Shown here: one piece after another, positions 1-9,032 of the stretch
Position numbering within the stretch: the stretch's first letter is position 1
How the letters are laid out: each line of letters begins with the position of its first letter
Source: Cryobacterium sp. GrIS_2_6
GTDB lineage: Bacteria > Actinomycetota > Actinomycetes > Actinomycetales > Microbacteriaceae
Direction of reading: 5' to 3'
Length of the DNA stretch: 64,000 bases
Assembly: GCF_035984545.1 (NCBI RefSeq)
Contig: NZ_JAXCHP010000001.1
Coordinates: 2,356,001-2,420,000 of the forward strand
The notes under the pieces: generated by a model
Database searches by the model: none
Seen by the model: only the letters and a program-made list of their open reading frames with translations
Told to the model about the DNA's origin: nothing
Position numbers and translations under genes: made by a program

Positions 1-792
1 GGCAAGCTGGAGTCGCAAATCCTTGAGGCGGGTGGCGATGGTGCCGTCGATGACGTCGTCACCGATCTGAACGCGGACACCGCCGACAAGCGAGCGGTCA
101 ATGACCTGGTTGATCGTCAGCGTGCGCCCGTATCGTGCCGTGAGGCTGGTGCGCAAGCGCTCCAGCTGTGCGGAACTCAGCAGCTCGGCCGTCGAGACGG
201 TCGCAATCGCGGTGCCGGCCTCGTCCGCGACGATTGTCGCGGAGAAACGCAGGAGTGCACCGATGCGGCGGCCACGGGGCTGCTGCACGAGGTGGCGCAC
301 GATCACGAGGGTCTGCTCCGAAACCTTGCCGGTGAGCAGGGAATCGACAAGCCCGACCTTGGCGCTGACCGCGCCGAGCTTCGAGGCCAGCGCCAGTTCG
401 AGTTCACCGTTCGACGCGACGGCCGTTCCGAATTCGAACAATTCCGCTTCCACGGCACCCGCGACCGGGGCAGAGGCCGCAACGGCCCGCAGTCCCAGTT
501 CTTCGATGCCGGCGAGCAGGTCGGAGTGACTCGACCAGCGCGCGGCAGCCACCGACTGGAGCAGGTCCAGTGCCGTGGGGGTCAATTTCGCCGAGAACAC
601 CGCGGCGACGAGTGCCGCCTTGGCTGCGGCATCCGCTGCAGGATCGACCAGGGCAGACAGGAGCTGCGCGGAGTCGCCGATCACACGGCCGGAGTCGAGC
701 AGGCCTTCGCCCGTTGCGAGATCGGTCGTTCGGCCGTGGGCGGCGAGAACCGCCCTCGTTGAGGCCAAAGCTTCCCTGGTGGCGCTTCCCAT
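1..792 (-). CDS. atpH: ATP synthase F1 subunit delta (partial, C-terminus beyond window)
   Basis: This is the peripheral-stalk subunit that links the F1 head to the b-subunit stator of the proton-translocating ATP synthase. The frame opens with ATG at 792-790 and stays open for 264 codons to the left edge, so the stop codon lies outside. The start overlaps the atpF stop (TAATG), which is typical of translational coupling in this operon. The protein begins MGSATREALASTRAVL and is Ala/Leu/Val-rich throughout, and its length fits the long (about 270 residue) actinobacterial delta subunit. Identity rests on position directly after atpF and on composition. Confidence 0.9.
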   Translation of the reverse strand, partial: MGSATREALASTRAVLAAHGRTTDLATGEGLLDSGRVIGDSAQLLSALVDPAADAAAKAALVAAVFSAKLTPTALDLLQSVAAARWSSHSDLLAGIEELGLRAVAASAPVAGAVEAELFEFGTAVASNGELELALASKLGAVSAKVGLVDSLLTGKVSEQTLVIVRHLVQQPRGRRIGALLRFSATIVADEAGTAIATVSTAELLSSAQLERLRTSLTARYGRTLTINQVIDRSLVGGVRVQIGDDVIDGTIATRLKDLRLQLA

Positions 793-1343
793 TACTTAGC
801 TGCTTTCTCCGAGGCCTCGAGGTCGGCCAGGAAACGGTCGACGATGGCACTCGCCTTCGCGTCGTCCGTCAGGCTTTCGCCGATGACACCGGACGCGAGG
901 TCGATGGCCAGGGTGCCGACTTCGGCACGGAGGGACAGGACTGCCGCCTGACGTTCCGCTTCGATCTGGGCCTTGGCACTCGCGGTGATGCGGGCCGCCT
1001 CAGCGCCGGCCTGCTCCTTGAGCTCGGAGATGATCTTCTGGCCGTCTGCACGGGCCACGTCGCGGATCTTGCCTGCTTCGGCACGGGCGTCGGCGAGCTG
1101 GGCCGTGTACTGCTCGAGCGCGGCCTCTGCCTTGCGCTGGGCGTCATCCGCCTTGGCGATGTTGCCCTCGATGGCCTCAGCACGGTCGTCGAGCATCTTC
1201 TGCATCCTCGGAAGGATGAGCTTCCAGAAGAAGAACAGAATCACGACGAAGCACACCGCGGACCAAATAATGTCCGGCAACTCGGGGATGAGCGGGTTCT
1301 TCGTCTCTTCCGCGGCGGCTGCGATTACTGCGTGAAGCATCAT
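792..1343 (-). CDS. atpF: ATP synthase F0 subunit b
   Basis: This is the membrane-anchored stator stalk of ATP synthase. The 183-residue protein has one N-terminal membrane segment (about residues 26-46, IIWSAVCFVVILFFFW) followed by a long charged Ala/Glu/Lys/Arg-rich helix, as expected for the dimeric b coiled coil. It lies between atpE and atpH in the usual order. AGGAGG ends one base before the first ATG (1343); the second ATG at 1340 is four bases further on and may be the true start. The stop overlaps the atpH start. Confidence 0.97.
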   Translation of the reverse strand: MMLHAVIAAAAEETKNPLIPELPDIIWSAVCFVVILFFFWKLILPRMQKMLDDRAEAIEGNIAKADDAQRKAEAALEQYTAQLADARAEAGKIRDVARADGQKIISELKEQAGAEAARITASAKAQIEAERQAAVLSLRAEVGTLAIDLASGVIGESLTDDAKASAIVDRFLADLEASEKAAK

Positions 1344-1369
1344 GCCTCCTAACTAGAGAGAAAAGAGGA

Positions 1370-1660
<291 letters not shown>

Positions 1661-2449
1661 TTAGTGTTCTTCAGCCACCGCGAGCTGGATGTAAACGGCG
1701 GTGAGCAGGGCGAAAATATACGCCTGGAGCACGGCGATCAGAACCTCGAAGAGGGTGAACCCGAGTCCGAAGACGAGGGTGCCTGCACCGAAGAGTTTGA
1801 AGGCTCCGTCGGCCGTGAAGAAGAAGAACTGGGTCGCCGTGAAGAACAGCACCAGCAGCAGGTGGCCGACGATCATGTTCATCAGCAGTCGCAGGGTCAG
1901 CGTGACCGGGCGGACGAGGAAGGTCGAGATGAACTCGATCGGCGTCACGATGATGTAGAGCGCCTTCGGCACACCGGGCGGGAAGAGGGAATTCCGGACG
2001 AAGTTGCCCGGGTTCTTCTTGAGGCCGGCGTAGATGAAGGTGCAGTAGGAGATGACTGCCAGTAGCAGCGGAACGCCGATCACCGAGGTGCCCGCGATGT
2101 TGAGGAGCGGGATCGGTCCGGTGAGGTTCATGAACAACACGAGGAAGAAGATCGTCGTGAGGAGAGGCAGGAAACGCTTGCCCTCCTTCTTGCCGAGGAT
2201 GCTTTCCGCGATGCTGACCCTGGCGAAGTCGAGACCCATCTCCACGAGGCTCTGCAGCCGGGTGGGTACGACCTTCATTCGGCGCGTTCCGAGCCAGAAG
2301 AGCAGGATGAGGGCGGCCATCGCAATGAAGCGGATGAGCATGAGCCGGTTGATCTCGAATGGCGTCCCCACGAAGAAGATGCCCTCGGGGAAGAACTCAT
2401 TGATGGATGGGCCATGGAAGCTACCGTCGTCAGTAGCCAACGGGAGCAT
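1661..2449 (-). CDS. atpB: ATP synthase F0 subunit a
   Basis: This membrane subunit forms the proton half-channels and contacts the c-ring. The 262-residue protein has five to six hydrophobic segments. It contains the conserved region with the essential arginine, TLRLLMNMIVGH, at about residues 190-201, and a hydrophobic C-terminus. It begins the atpBEFH run. The upstream 175 bp (2450-2624) hold no gene and probably the operon leader. No strong ribosome-binding site precedes ATG 2449, but there is no better in-frame ATG or GTG. Confidence 0.97.
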   Translation of the reverse strand: MLPLATDDGSFHGPSINEFFPEGIFFVGTPFEINRLMLIRFIAMAALILLFWLGTRRMKVVPTRLQSLVEMGLDFARVSIAESILGKKEGKRFLPLLTTIFFLVLFMNLTGPIPLLNIAGTSVIGVPLLLAVISYCTFIYAGLKKNPGNFVRNSLFPPGVPKALYIIVTPIEFISTFLVRPVTLTLRLLMNMIVGHLLLVLFFTATQFFFFTADGAFKLFGAGTLVFGLGFTLFEVLIAVLQAYIFALLTAVYIQLAVAEEH

Positions 2450-2624
2450 CAGGTTTACGGCGGTTTCTAGCAGCGCTTTCTCCTGGTTCGGGGCGGGGAG
2501 CTCTGCTCTCGCGAAGACGAAAAGTGGGTCGGATCGTCGAGCACGACAAAAGCAGCGCTGCGGGGCGAACCGGTCATTACCTTACCAAGAAACCCACCTC
2601 GGTCCGAATCCTGCGGGTGAACAT

Positions 2625-3101
2625 TCATCGTTTGTCCGAGTCCGGGCTTCGGGAGAGATCGCTGACATAGGGAACGCGGCTCTTGCGGATGACCACCACG
2701 TCGACGATGAGGGAACCGATCACGCCGGCGATGATACTCAGGAACAGCACGACCGGCTGCACCCAGGGCTGCCCCTTGAGCAGCACGACGAGCACGAGGA
2801 ACACCACGAACTTGAGGAGCCAGCCGCCCAGCACTATACCGAAGAAGGCGCCGATGGCCGCGGCGGTTCCGGCGAAACGGTTGGCGATCAGGATGCTGCC
2901 TGCCGTGATCCCCATGAACACGACGGACATCCCGGTGCCGATCAGGGCGCTCAGCACGCCGATGCCGCCGGCGGCGAGCCCGCCGGCGATCATCCCGACC
3001 ACGGCGATGCCGCCGGCGAGGTAACCGCCGTAGACGAGGATGCTGCGGAACACCCGATTGGACTGCGGCTGAAGGGATCCGGCTGGCTGGACGGCGCTCA
3101 T
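2625..3101 (-). CDS. AtpI-like membrane protein
   Basis: The 158-residue protein has four hydrophobic stretches (about residues 24-45, 50-72, 80-108, 114-137) and a basic C-terminal tail. Its place between the wecA homologue and atpB is that of AtpI/AtpZ-type accessory proteins, which help c-ring assembly or cation supply in other bacteria. Sequence alone does not establish the family, so the call rests on topology and context. The ATG overlaps the preceding stop (ATGA), and GAGGAG stands upstream. Confidence 0.7.
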   Translation of the reverse strand: MSAVQPAGSLQPQSNRVFRSILVYGGYLAGGIAVVGMIAGGLAAGGIGVLSALIGTGMSVVFMGITAGSILIANRFAGTAAAIGAFFGIVLGGWLLKFVVFLVLVVLLKGQPWVQPVVLFLSIIAGVIGSLIVDVVVIRKSRVPYVSDLSRSPDSDKR

Positions 3102-4321
3102 ACGTGCTCCTCGGCTTGCGTCGATGCCTCGTCGAGGCGATCGAGCTTCACAATGTCATGGGGAAGGGTGGCTGGGTGGGCGAGCTGGGTGGCCGCTTCG
3201 ATCTTCTTGGAGCGGCTGAGCGGCGCCAGGGTCACGATCGTGCAGGCGACCAGGGCGCAGACCAGGAAGAGCGTCGCCCACCAGGTCTGCACGCCGAAGT
3301 AGACGGGCAACACGAAATAGAGCAGGCATCCGACGGCTACGGCAGCCGTCCACCCGTAGAAGATCAAGACGGCGTGCAGGTGCGAATGCCCCATGTCGAG
3401 AAGCCGGTGGTGAAGGTGCTTCCGGTCGGCGCTGAACGGGGACTTGCCCGCGCGCACCCGCCGGAACACGGCGAGTGCGAAATCGAGCAGCGGGATGATC
3501 AGGATCGCGAACGGCAACAGGATGGGGATGAACGCGGGAAAGAGTTGGGACCGGTTCACCGCGGTCGGGTCGACCTGGCCGGTGATCGCGATCGCCGAGG
3601 TCGCCATCAGGAGGCCGACGAGCATGGAGCCGGAGTCGCCCATGAAGATCTTGGCGGGACGCCAGTTGAGCGGCAGGAAGCCGATGCAGGCCCCCACGAG
3701 GATCGCGGCGATTACCGAGGCGAGGTTGAAGTAGTTGCTCGGGGAGGTGTCCCGGACGAGCAGGTAGCTGTAGATGAAGAAGACGCCGTTGGCGATGAGG
3801 GCGACCCCGGCGACGAGGCCGTCGAGGCCGTCGATGAAGTTGATCATGTTCATCACGAGCACGATCACGAAGACGGTGATCAGGATCGACATCCACGACG
3901 AGCCGACGGTGAGCCCGCCGATCGGGAGGGAGAGCACCTGGACGCCCTGCCAGGCGACGAGGCCTGCCGCGATGAACTGGCCGGCGAGCTTGGTCATCCA
4001 GTCGAGGTCCCAGAGGTCGTCCGCGACGCCGAGCAGCACGATCATCAGGGCGGCGCCGACGATGGCGAGGATCTGCTCAGGGTCGGAGAAGACCAGGCGG
4101 AGCGGCGCGAACTGGGCCGAGATGAGGTAGGCGACCCCGAAGGCCGCGACAACGCCGAAGAAGATGGCGACTCCGCCGAGCCGGGGGGTGGGTCGGGTGT
4201 GCACATCCCGCAGGCGGATCTTCGGATAGATCTTGTAGCGGTGGCTGACCTTGAGCACGACCCAGGAGAGGACGGCCGTGACAACAGCCGAGACGATGGC
4301 CAGCAGGACGAATACGGTCAT
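3098..4321 (-). CDS. wecA: Undecaprenyl/decaprenyl-phosphate GlcNAc-1-phosphate transferase (WecA/TagO family)
   Basis: This integral membrane enzyme transfers an aminosugar-1-phosphate from a UDP-sugar to a polyprenyl phosphate, the first step of arabinogalactan-linker or teichoic/cell-wall glycopolymer synthesis. The 407-residue protein has about ten membrane segments. It shows the Mg-binding motif VADDLWDLDW (near residue 99), NMINFIDGLDGLVAG (near 157), and the His-rich cytoplasmic motif HLHHRLLDMGHSH (near 305). It starts two bases after the tsaC stop. In many actinobacteria the same gene (rfe) sits just upstream of the atp operon. Confidence 0.93.
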   Translation of the reverse strand: MTVFVLLAIVSAVVTAVLSWVVLKVSHRYKIYPKIRLRDVHTRPTPRLGGVAIFFGVVAAFGVAYLISAQFAPLRLVFSDPEQILAIVGAALMIVLLGVADDLWDLDWMTKLAGQFIAAGLVAWQGVQVLSLPIGGLTVGSSWMSILITVFVIVLVMNMINFIDGLDGLVAGVALIANGVFFIYSYLLVRDTSPSNYFNLASVIAAILVGACIGFLPLNWRPAKIFMGDSGSMLVGLLMATSAIAITGQVDPTAVNRSQLFPAFIPILLPFAILIIPLLDFALAVFRRVRAGKSPFSADRKHLHHRLLDMGHSHLHAVLIFYGWTAAVAVGCLLYFVLPVYFGVQTWWATLFLVCALVACTIVTLAPLSRSKKIEAATQLAHPATLPHDIVKLDRLDEASTQAEEHV

Positions 4322-4323
4322 GG

Positions 4324-5118
4324 CTAGCCCGCGACATCCGTTTCGGGCGAATCGCCGGTCGCGTCTTCGCGGGCGGATGCTGCGGGCACCTCGTCCTGCG
4401 GGGTCGCGGCGACGGGGGCGATGAAGCCTTCCGGCGCGAGCGCGTCGCCGACGACGGCCGCGAGGGCCTCCCGGGAGATCACGCCCTTCCGCACGATCAC
4501 GAGCTTGCCGCCATTGGTGTCGAAGCCGGTCGCATCGATGATCGTCGAGGAGGTGTCGCCGGCCCGGTCGCCGATCGGCTCATAGCCGGTGCCGGCCGCT
4601 CCCCCGTCGAGGTAGACCTCGACGCTCTCGCCGAGCATTTCGGCGGCGGTCGCCGCGTCGACCGCGGACGGCAGGCCGCTCGTGTTCGCACTCGAGACGG
4701 CGAGGGGGCCGGTGTCGGCGAGGAGGTCGAGGGCGATCGGGTTGCTCGGCATCCGCAGGGCGACGGTGCCGCGGGTGTCGCCGAGGTCCCAGACCAGGGA
4801 AGGCTGGGCGTTGAGCACGACGGTCAGCCCGCCGGGCCAGAATTCCGCGACGAGCGCCCGCACGGGCTGAGGAATATTGACCGCGAGCGCGTCGAGGGTG
4901 CCGATGCCCGGAATCAGCACGGGCGGCGGCGACTGCCGGCCGCGGCCCTTCGCGTCGAGCAGGCGTTGCACGGCCTCGGGGCTGAACGCGTCGGCGGCGA
5001 GGCCGTAGACGGTGTCGGTGGGGATGACGACGAGCGCGCCGCGAGCGATCGCCGAGCGTGCCAGTCTCATGCCGGTTGCGTAGTCTGAGACAACCGTGCA
5101 GTCGTAGATGCGTGTCAT
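4324..5118 (-). CDS. tsaC: L-threonylcarbamoyladenylate synthase (Sua5/YciO/TsaC family)
   Basis: The enzyme makes threonylcarbamoyl-AMP from threonine, bicarbonate and ATP for the t6A37 modification of ANN-decoding tRNAs. The 264-residue product has the family signature VVIPTDTVYGLAADAF near residue 27 and the SSANTSG motif. The open frame reaches 5229, but ATG 5118 (MTRIYDCT) is preferred because it places the hydrophobic YrdC core correctly and leaves the 5178-5232 inverted repeat intergenic. The C-terminal ~40 residues are acidic and Ala-rich, beyond the catalytic core. Confidence 0.92.
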   Translation of the reverse strand: MTRIYDCTVVSDYATGMRLARSAIARGALVVIPTDTVYGLAADAFSPEAVQRLLDAKGRGRQSPPPVLIPGIGTLDALAVNIPQPVRALVAEFWPGGLTVVLNAQPSLVWDLGDTRGTVALRMPSNPIALDLLADTGPLAVSSANTSGLPSAVDAATAAEMLGESVEVYLDGGAAGTGYEPIGDRAGDTSSTIIDATGFDTNGGKLVIVRKGVISREALAAVVGDALAPEGFIAPVAATPQDEVPAASAREDATGDSPETDVAG

Positions 5119-5177
5119 TGCGCCCAATTCTAGTGCAGGGGTGTTTCCCGAGGCTGGGAACGCGTTCCGCCCCGGCT

Positions 5178-5232
5178 GAGGTGTCGCATATCGAGGTTCG
5201 CAGCGCCGGTGAATGTCGATCTGCGACACCTC
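5178..5232. repeat. Intergenic inverted repeat between prmC and tsaC
   Basis: GAGGTGTCGCA at 5178-5188 is matched by its complement at 5222-5232. With one mismatch the pairing extends inward through ATCGA. The 33-base interior is also GC-rich. It lies in the 130-bp gap downstream of prmC and could act as a terminator or as a dispersed intergenic palindrome. No T-tract follows it. Confidence 0.6.
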
Positions 5233-5248
5233 GGCGCACGGGGAGCGG

Positions 5249-6190
5249 TCAGGGCGTGGGGCGGATCGCCGTGGTCGCCCGGTCGCGGGTGGTGTAGTCG
5301 CGGTGGGTCGCGGTCGCGCGCCACCCGTCGCCGGTCAGCAGGGCACGGATGTCGCCGCCCTGCAGTTCGCCATGCTCGATCACGAGCACTCCGCCGGGGC
5401 GCAGCAGGCGCAGGGCCGTCTGCGAGACGTGCCGGACGACGTCGAGGCCGTCCGCCCCGCCGAAGAGGGCGTGCGCGGGATCGAAGAGACGCACCTCGGG
5501 GTCGCGCGGCACGGCATCCGCCGGTATATAGGGAGGGTTCGAGATCAGGACGGCGACGGTCCCGTCGAGCTCGGCGAGGATGCCCGTATCCGCGAGGTCG
5601 CCGAAGACGAGGGTCGCATTGGCCGCGTTCACCGCCGTGAAGTTGCGGGTAGTCCAGGCGAAGGCCTCCGGCGAGTTCTCGACGGCCCAGATCCGCGCGT
5701 TCGGCACTTCGACGGCGAGGGAGAGCGCGATCGCGCCGCTCCCGGTGCCGAGGTCGACGCCGATCGGGTCCGGGTCGGGCACGGTGCGGAGGGCGTCGAT
5801 CGCGAACTGGGCCACCTGCTCGGTCTCGGGGCGGGGTACGAAGACGCCGGGACCGACGAGGAGTTCGAGCGACCGGAACGGGGCTCGCCCGGTGATGTGC
5901 TGCAGCGGTTCGCGCAGGGCGCGGCGAGAGACGAGGACGTCGATCGCGGCGGCATCCGCCGACGTGATGCCGGTGCGGAGGATGACGGCGGCCTGCACCT
6001 CGCCGCGGCTCCGGCCGAGTACGTGGCCGATCAGGAGGTCGGCGTCGACCTCGGGGTCGGCGATGCCGGCGGCGGCGAGGATGTCGATGGTGCGGGCCCG
6101 GATCGTGTCCACCGCGCCCGGGACCGCCTCGCCCGCGTCGGGGGCGGAAAAAGTGCCGGGTATGGAATGGTCGTCGTCTTCAGTTGTCAC
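5249..6190 (-). CDS. prmC: Peptide chain release factor N5-glutamine methyltransferase
   Basis: This SAM-dependent enzyme methylates the glutamine of the GGQ motif in release factors. The 313-residue protein has an N-terminal helical domain and a Rossmann methyltransferase core with VDLGTGSGAIALSLA and the catalytic NPPY motif (ISNPPYIPAD). The open frame extends to 6310, but GTG 6190 (VTTEDDDHS) fits the family length and leaves room for the divergent cysK promoter. Its substrate gene prfA is 1.8 kb upstream, separated by cysK-cysE. Confidence 0.93.
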   Translation of the reverse strand: MTTEDDDHSIPGTFSAPDAGEAVPGAVDTIRARTIDILAAAGIADPEVDADLLIGHVLGRSRGEVQAAVILRTGITSADAAAIDVLVSRRALREPLQHITGRAPFRSLELLVGPGVFVPRPETEQVAQFAIDALRTVPDPDPIGVDLGTGSGAIALSLAVEVPNARIWAVENSPEAFAWTTRNFTAVNAANATLVFGDLADTGILAELDGTVAVLISNPPYIPADAVPRDPEVRLFDPAHALFGGADGLDVVRHVSQTALRLLRPGGVLVIEHGELQGGDIRALLTGDGWRATATHRDYTTRDRATTAIRPTP

Positions 6191-6296
6191 ACCTTGGAAT
6201 GTAACGTAATGAAGCGCGCTCTCCCAATGCCGGAGCCGTAGGCTGGGCGAGGTTCCCGATCCGAATGACCCGATGACCCGACCGAAAGGCACTGCG

Positions 6297-7235
6297 ATGA
6301 CCGCACGCATCTACTCCGACATCACCAAGGCAGTTGGAGGGACACCGCTGGTCAAGCTCAACCACCTCACGGCGGGCCTCGACGCGACCGTGCTCGTCAA
6401 GCTCGAGTTCTACAACCCTTCCGCGAGCGTCAAGGACCGGATCGGCGTCGCGATCGTCGACGCCGCAGAGGCCTCCGGTGAACTCCTGCCCGGCGGCACC
6501 ATCGTCGAGGGCACGAGCGGCAACACCGGCATCGCGCTCGCGCTGGTCGGAGCGGCCCGCGGCTACAAGATCATCCTGGCGATGCCGGAGACCATGAGCA
6601 AGGAACGCCGCGTCCTGCTTCGCGCCTATGGCGCCGAGATCGTGCTGACCCCGGGGGCCGCCGGCATGCGCGGCGCCGTCGAGAAGGCCGAAGAGATCGT
6701 CGCGAACACGCCCGGTGCGATTCTCGCCCGTCAGTTCGACAACCCCGCCAACCCGGCGATCCACTTCGCGACGACCGGCGTCGAGATCTGGGACGACACC
6801 GAAGGCGCCGTCGACATCTTCGTCGCGGGCATCGGCACCGGCGGCACCATCACGGGCGCCGGAAGGCTGCTCAAGGAACGCAAGCCCTCCGTGCACATCG
6901 TCGGCGTCGAGCCGATCGACTCCCCGATCCTCACCGGCGGCAAGCCGGGTCCGCACAAGATCCAGGGCATCGGCGCGAACTTCATCCCGTCCGTTCTCGA
7001 CACCGACCTCTACGATGAGGTGACCGATGTCACCCTCGCCGATTCCCTCACCACCGCTCGCGCACTCGCGACCGACGAGGGAATCCTTTCCGGAATCTCG
7101 GGCGGCTCCGCCGTCTGGGCCGCCATCGAGCAGGCGAAGAAGCCGGAGAACGCAGGCAAGACCATCGTCGCCATCCTCCCGAGCTTCGGAGAGCGTTACA
7201 TCTCCACCGTGCTTTACGAGGACCTGCTGGACTAG
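6297..7235 (+). CDS. cysK: Cysteine synthase A (O-acetylserine sulfhydrylase)
   Basis: This PLP enzyme makes L-cysteine from O-acetylserine and sulfide. The 312-residue protein shows the PLP-lysine motif SASVKDRIG, the substrate loop [10 protein letters not shown] and the phosphate-binding GTGGTITG stretch. ATG 6297 was chosen over 6273 because AAAGG lies eight bases upstream. It is followed 27 bp later by cysE, so the two steps of cysteine synthesis are encoded together. The pair is on the opposite strand to the surrounding housekeeping genes. Confidence 0.97.
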   Translation: MTARIYSDITKAVGGTPLVKLNHLTAGLDATVLVKLEFYNPSASVKDRIGVAIVDAAEASGELLPGGTIVEGTSGNTGIALALVGAARGYKIILAMPETMSKERRVLLRAYGAEIVLTPGAAGMRGAVEKAEEIVANTPGAILARQFDNPANPAIHFATTGVEIWDDTEGAVDIFVAGIGTGGTITGAGRLLKERKPSVHIVGVEPIDSPILTGGKPGPHKIQGIGANFIPSVLDTDLYDEVTDVTLADSLTTARALATDEGILSGISGGSAVWAAIEQAKKPENAGKTIVAILPSFGERYISTVLYEDLLD

Positions 7236-7262
7236 CAAGAACGGGAACAACTGAAAACCGAC

Positions 7263-7844
7263 ATGGGAGTCATTTCACGCATCCGTGAGGACATGGCGAT
7301 GGCGCGCGCCCACGACCCGGCAGCCCGCAGCAACGTGGAGGTCTTCCTCGCGTACAGCGGGTTGCACGCCGTGTGGTCGTACCGCATCGCGCACCGGATG
7401 TGGGTGGCCGGGTTCCACCTGCCCGCCCGGCTGGTCTCCCAGTTCACCCGGTTCCTCACCGGGATCGAGATCCACCCCGGCGCCCGGGTCGGGCGCCGGT
7501 TGTTCATCGACCACGGCATGGGCGTCGTGATCGGGGAAACCGCCGATGTGGGCGACGACGTGATGCTGTATCACGGCGTCACTCTCGGCGGGAAGACCCG
7601 GCACGGCGTCGTCCGCGGTGAGAAGCGGCATCCCACCCTCGGCGACGGCGTCACGATCGGCGCGGGCGCGAAGGTGCTCGGCCCGATCACGATCGGCGCC
7701 TGGAGCACTATCGGCGCGAACGCCGTCGTCACGAGGGACGCCCCGCCGAAGTCCCTGCTGCTCGGCATCCCCGCGACGATCCAGCCGGTGCGCACGCAGA
7801 CGATCGAGGGCGCGCGCGGTCTCCCGGTCTCCGACGAGGACTAG
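7263..7844 (+). CDS. cysE: Serine O-acetyltransferase
   Basis: The enzyme acetylates L-serine with acetyl-CoA to give the CysK substrate. The 193-residue protein is the short form, with an N-terminal helical part and a C-terminal left-handed beta-helix of hexapeptide repeats ([36 protein letters not shown]). The catalytic His/Asp region is [11 protein letters not shown]. It is expected to form the cysteine synthase complex with CysK. A strong hairpin follows the stop. Confidence 0.96.
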   Translation: MGVISRIREDMAMARAHDPAARSNVEVFLAYSGLHAVWSYRIAHRMWVAGFHLPARLVSQFTRFLTGIEIHPGARVGRRLFIDHGMGVVIGETADVGDDVMLYHGVTLGGKTRHGVVRGEKRHPTLGDGVTIGAGAKVLGPITIGAWSTIGANAVVTRDAPPKSLLLGIPATIQPVRTQTIEGARGLPVSDED

Positions 7845-7886
7845 CCGGCCCGCGGCATCCGCTGCCGCCGCCCAGAGTCACCAAAA

Positions 7887-7924
7887 ATGCCCAGAATCGC
7901 CGTTCGACCGGCGATTCTGGGCAT
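7887..7924. terminator. Bidirectional terminator between cysE and prfA
   Basis: A perfect 16-bp inverted repeat (7887-7902 with 7909-7924, ATGCCCAGAATCGCCG) encloses a 6-base loop. It lies between convergent cysE and prfA and is preceded by AAAAA, giving U-richness on the minus-strand transcript. It probably ends both transcripts. Confidence 0.85.
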
Positions 7925-7952
7925 CTTCTGAGACACTCGGGCGCGAAACCAG

Positions 7953-9032
7953 TTAGTCGTGGTCCCCGATTTCGGCGAGGCGGGTGGCCTCGTCCGCGAG
8001 GATGCAGGACTCGATGACGGCGTCGAGGGCGCCGTTCATCACGGTGTCGAGGTTGTACGCCTTGTAGCCGGTGCGGTGGTCGGCGATACGGTTCTCCGGG
8101 AAGTTGTACGTGCGGATGCGCTCTGACCGGTCCATCGTGCGGATCTGGCCCTTGCGGACCAGGGACGCGGCCGCGTCGATCTCTTCCTGCTGCCGGGCGA
8201 GGACGCGGGCGCGCAGGACGCGCATCCCGGCTTCCTTGTTCTGCAGCTGGCTCTTCTCGTTCTGCATCGCGACGACGATTCCGGTCGGAAGGTGGGTGAT
8301 GCGCACAGCGGAGTCCGTCGTGTTGACGGACTGGCCGCCGGGGCCGCTCGACCGGTAGACGTCGATCTTGAGGTCGTTGTGGTTGATCTCGACCTCTTCC
8401 GGCTCATCGACCTCTGGAAAGACGAGCACGCCCGCCGCAGAGGTGTGGATGCGTCCCTGCGACTCGGTCGCCGGCACCCGCTGGACGCGGTGCACGCCGC
8501 CCTCGTACTTGAGGTGAGCCCAGACGCCCTCAGCGGGGTCGTTCGTGTTGCTCTTGATCGCGAGCTGGATGTCCTTGATGCCGCCGAGGTCACTCGTGGT
8601 CTGCTCGATGATCTCGGTTTTCCACTTTTTCGACTCGGCGTAGTGCAGGTACATCCGGAGCAGGTCGGCGGCGAACAGTGCGGACTCCGCACCGCCCTCC
8701 CCCATCTTGATCTCCATGATCACGTCGCGGGCGTCGAGCTCATCGCGTGGGATCAGCAGGCGGCGCAGCTTCGCGGAGGTGTCCTCGAGCTGGACCTCGA
8801 GCCCGGGGATCTCCTCTGCGAAGGAGGAGTCCTCCTCCGCGAGCTCACGGGCGGCGCCGAGGTTCTCGCCGATCTCTTTCCACTCGTTCCAGGCCGCGAT
8901 GATGCGGCTCAGCTCGGCGTAGCGCCGGTTGACCTTCTTCGAACGGGCCGGGTTGGAGTGCAACTCCGGGTCGGCCAGTTCAGACTGCAGCTCGTCGAAT
9001 TCGGCCTGCAGAGTCAGAACAGACTCGAACAT
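7953..9032 (-). CDS. prfA: Peptide chain release factor 1
   Basis: RF1 recognises UAA and UAG and triggers peptide release. The 359-residue protein has the GGQ loop ([17 protein letters not shown], near residue 230) that contacts the peptidyl-transferase centre and is the PrmC methylation target. The codon-recognition region is in the central domain. Length is standard. Its ATG overlaps the rho stop (TAATG), so it is co-translated with rho. Confidence 0.98.
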   Translation of the reverse strand: MFESVLTLQAEFDELQSELADPELHSNPARSKKVNRRYAELSRIIAAWNEWKEIGENLGAARELAEEDSSFAEEIPGLEVQLEDTSAKLRRLLIPRDELDARDVIMEIKMGEGGAESALFAADLLRMYLHYAESKKWKTEIIEQTTSDLGGIKDIQLAIKSNTNDPAEGVWAHLKYEGGVHRVQRVPATESQGRIHTSAAGVLVFPEVDEPEEVEINHNDLKIDVYRSSGPGGQSVNTTDSAVRITHLPTGIVVAMQNEKSQLQNKEAGMRVLRARVLARQQEEIDAAASLVRKGQIRTMDRSERIRTYNFPENRIADHRTGYKAYNLDTVMNGALDAVIESCILADEATRLAEIGDHD

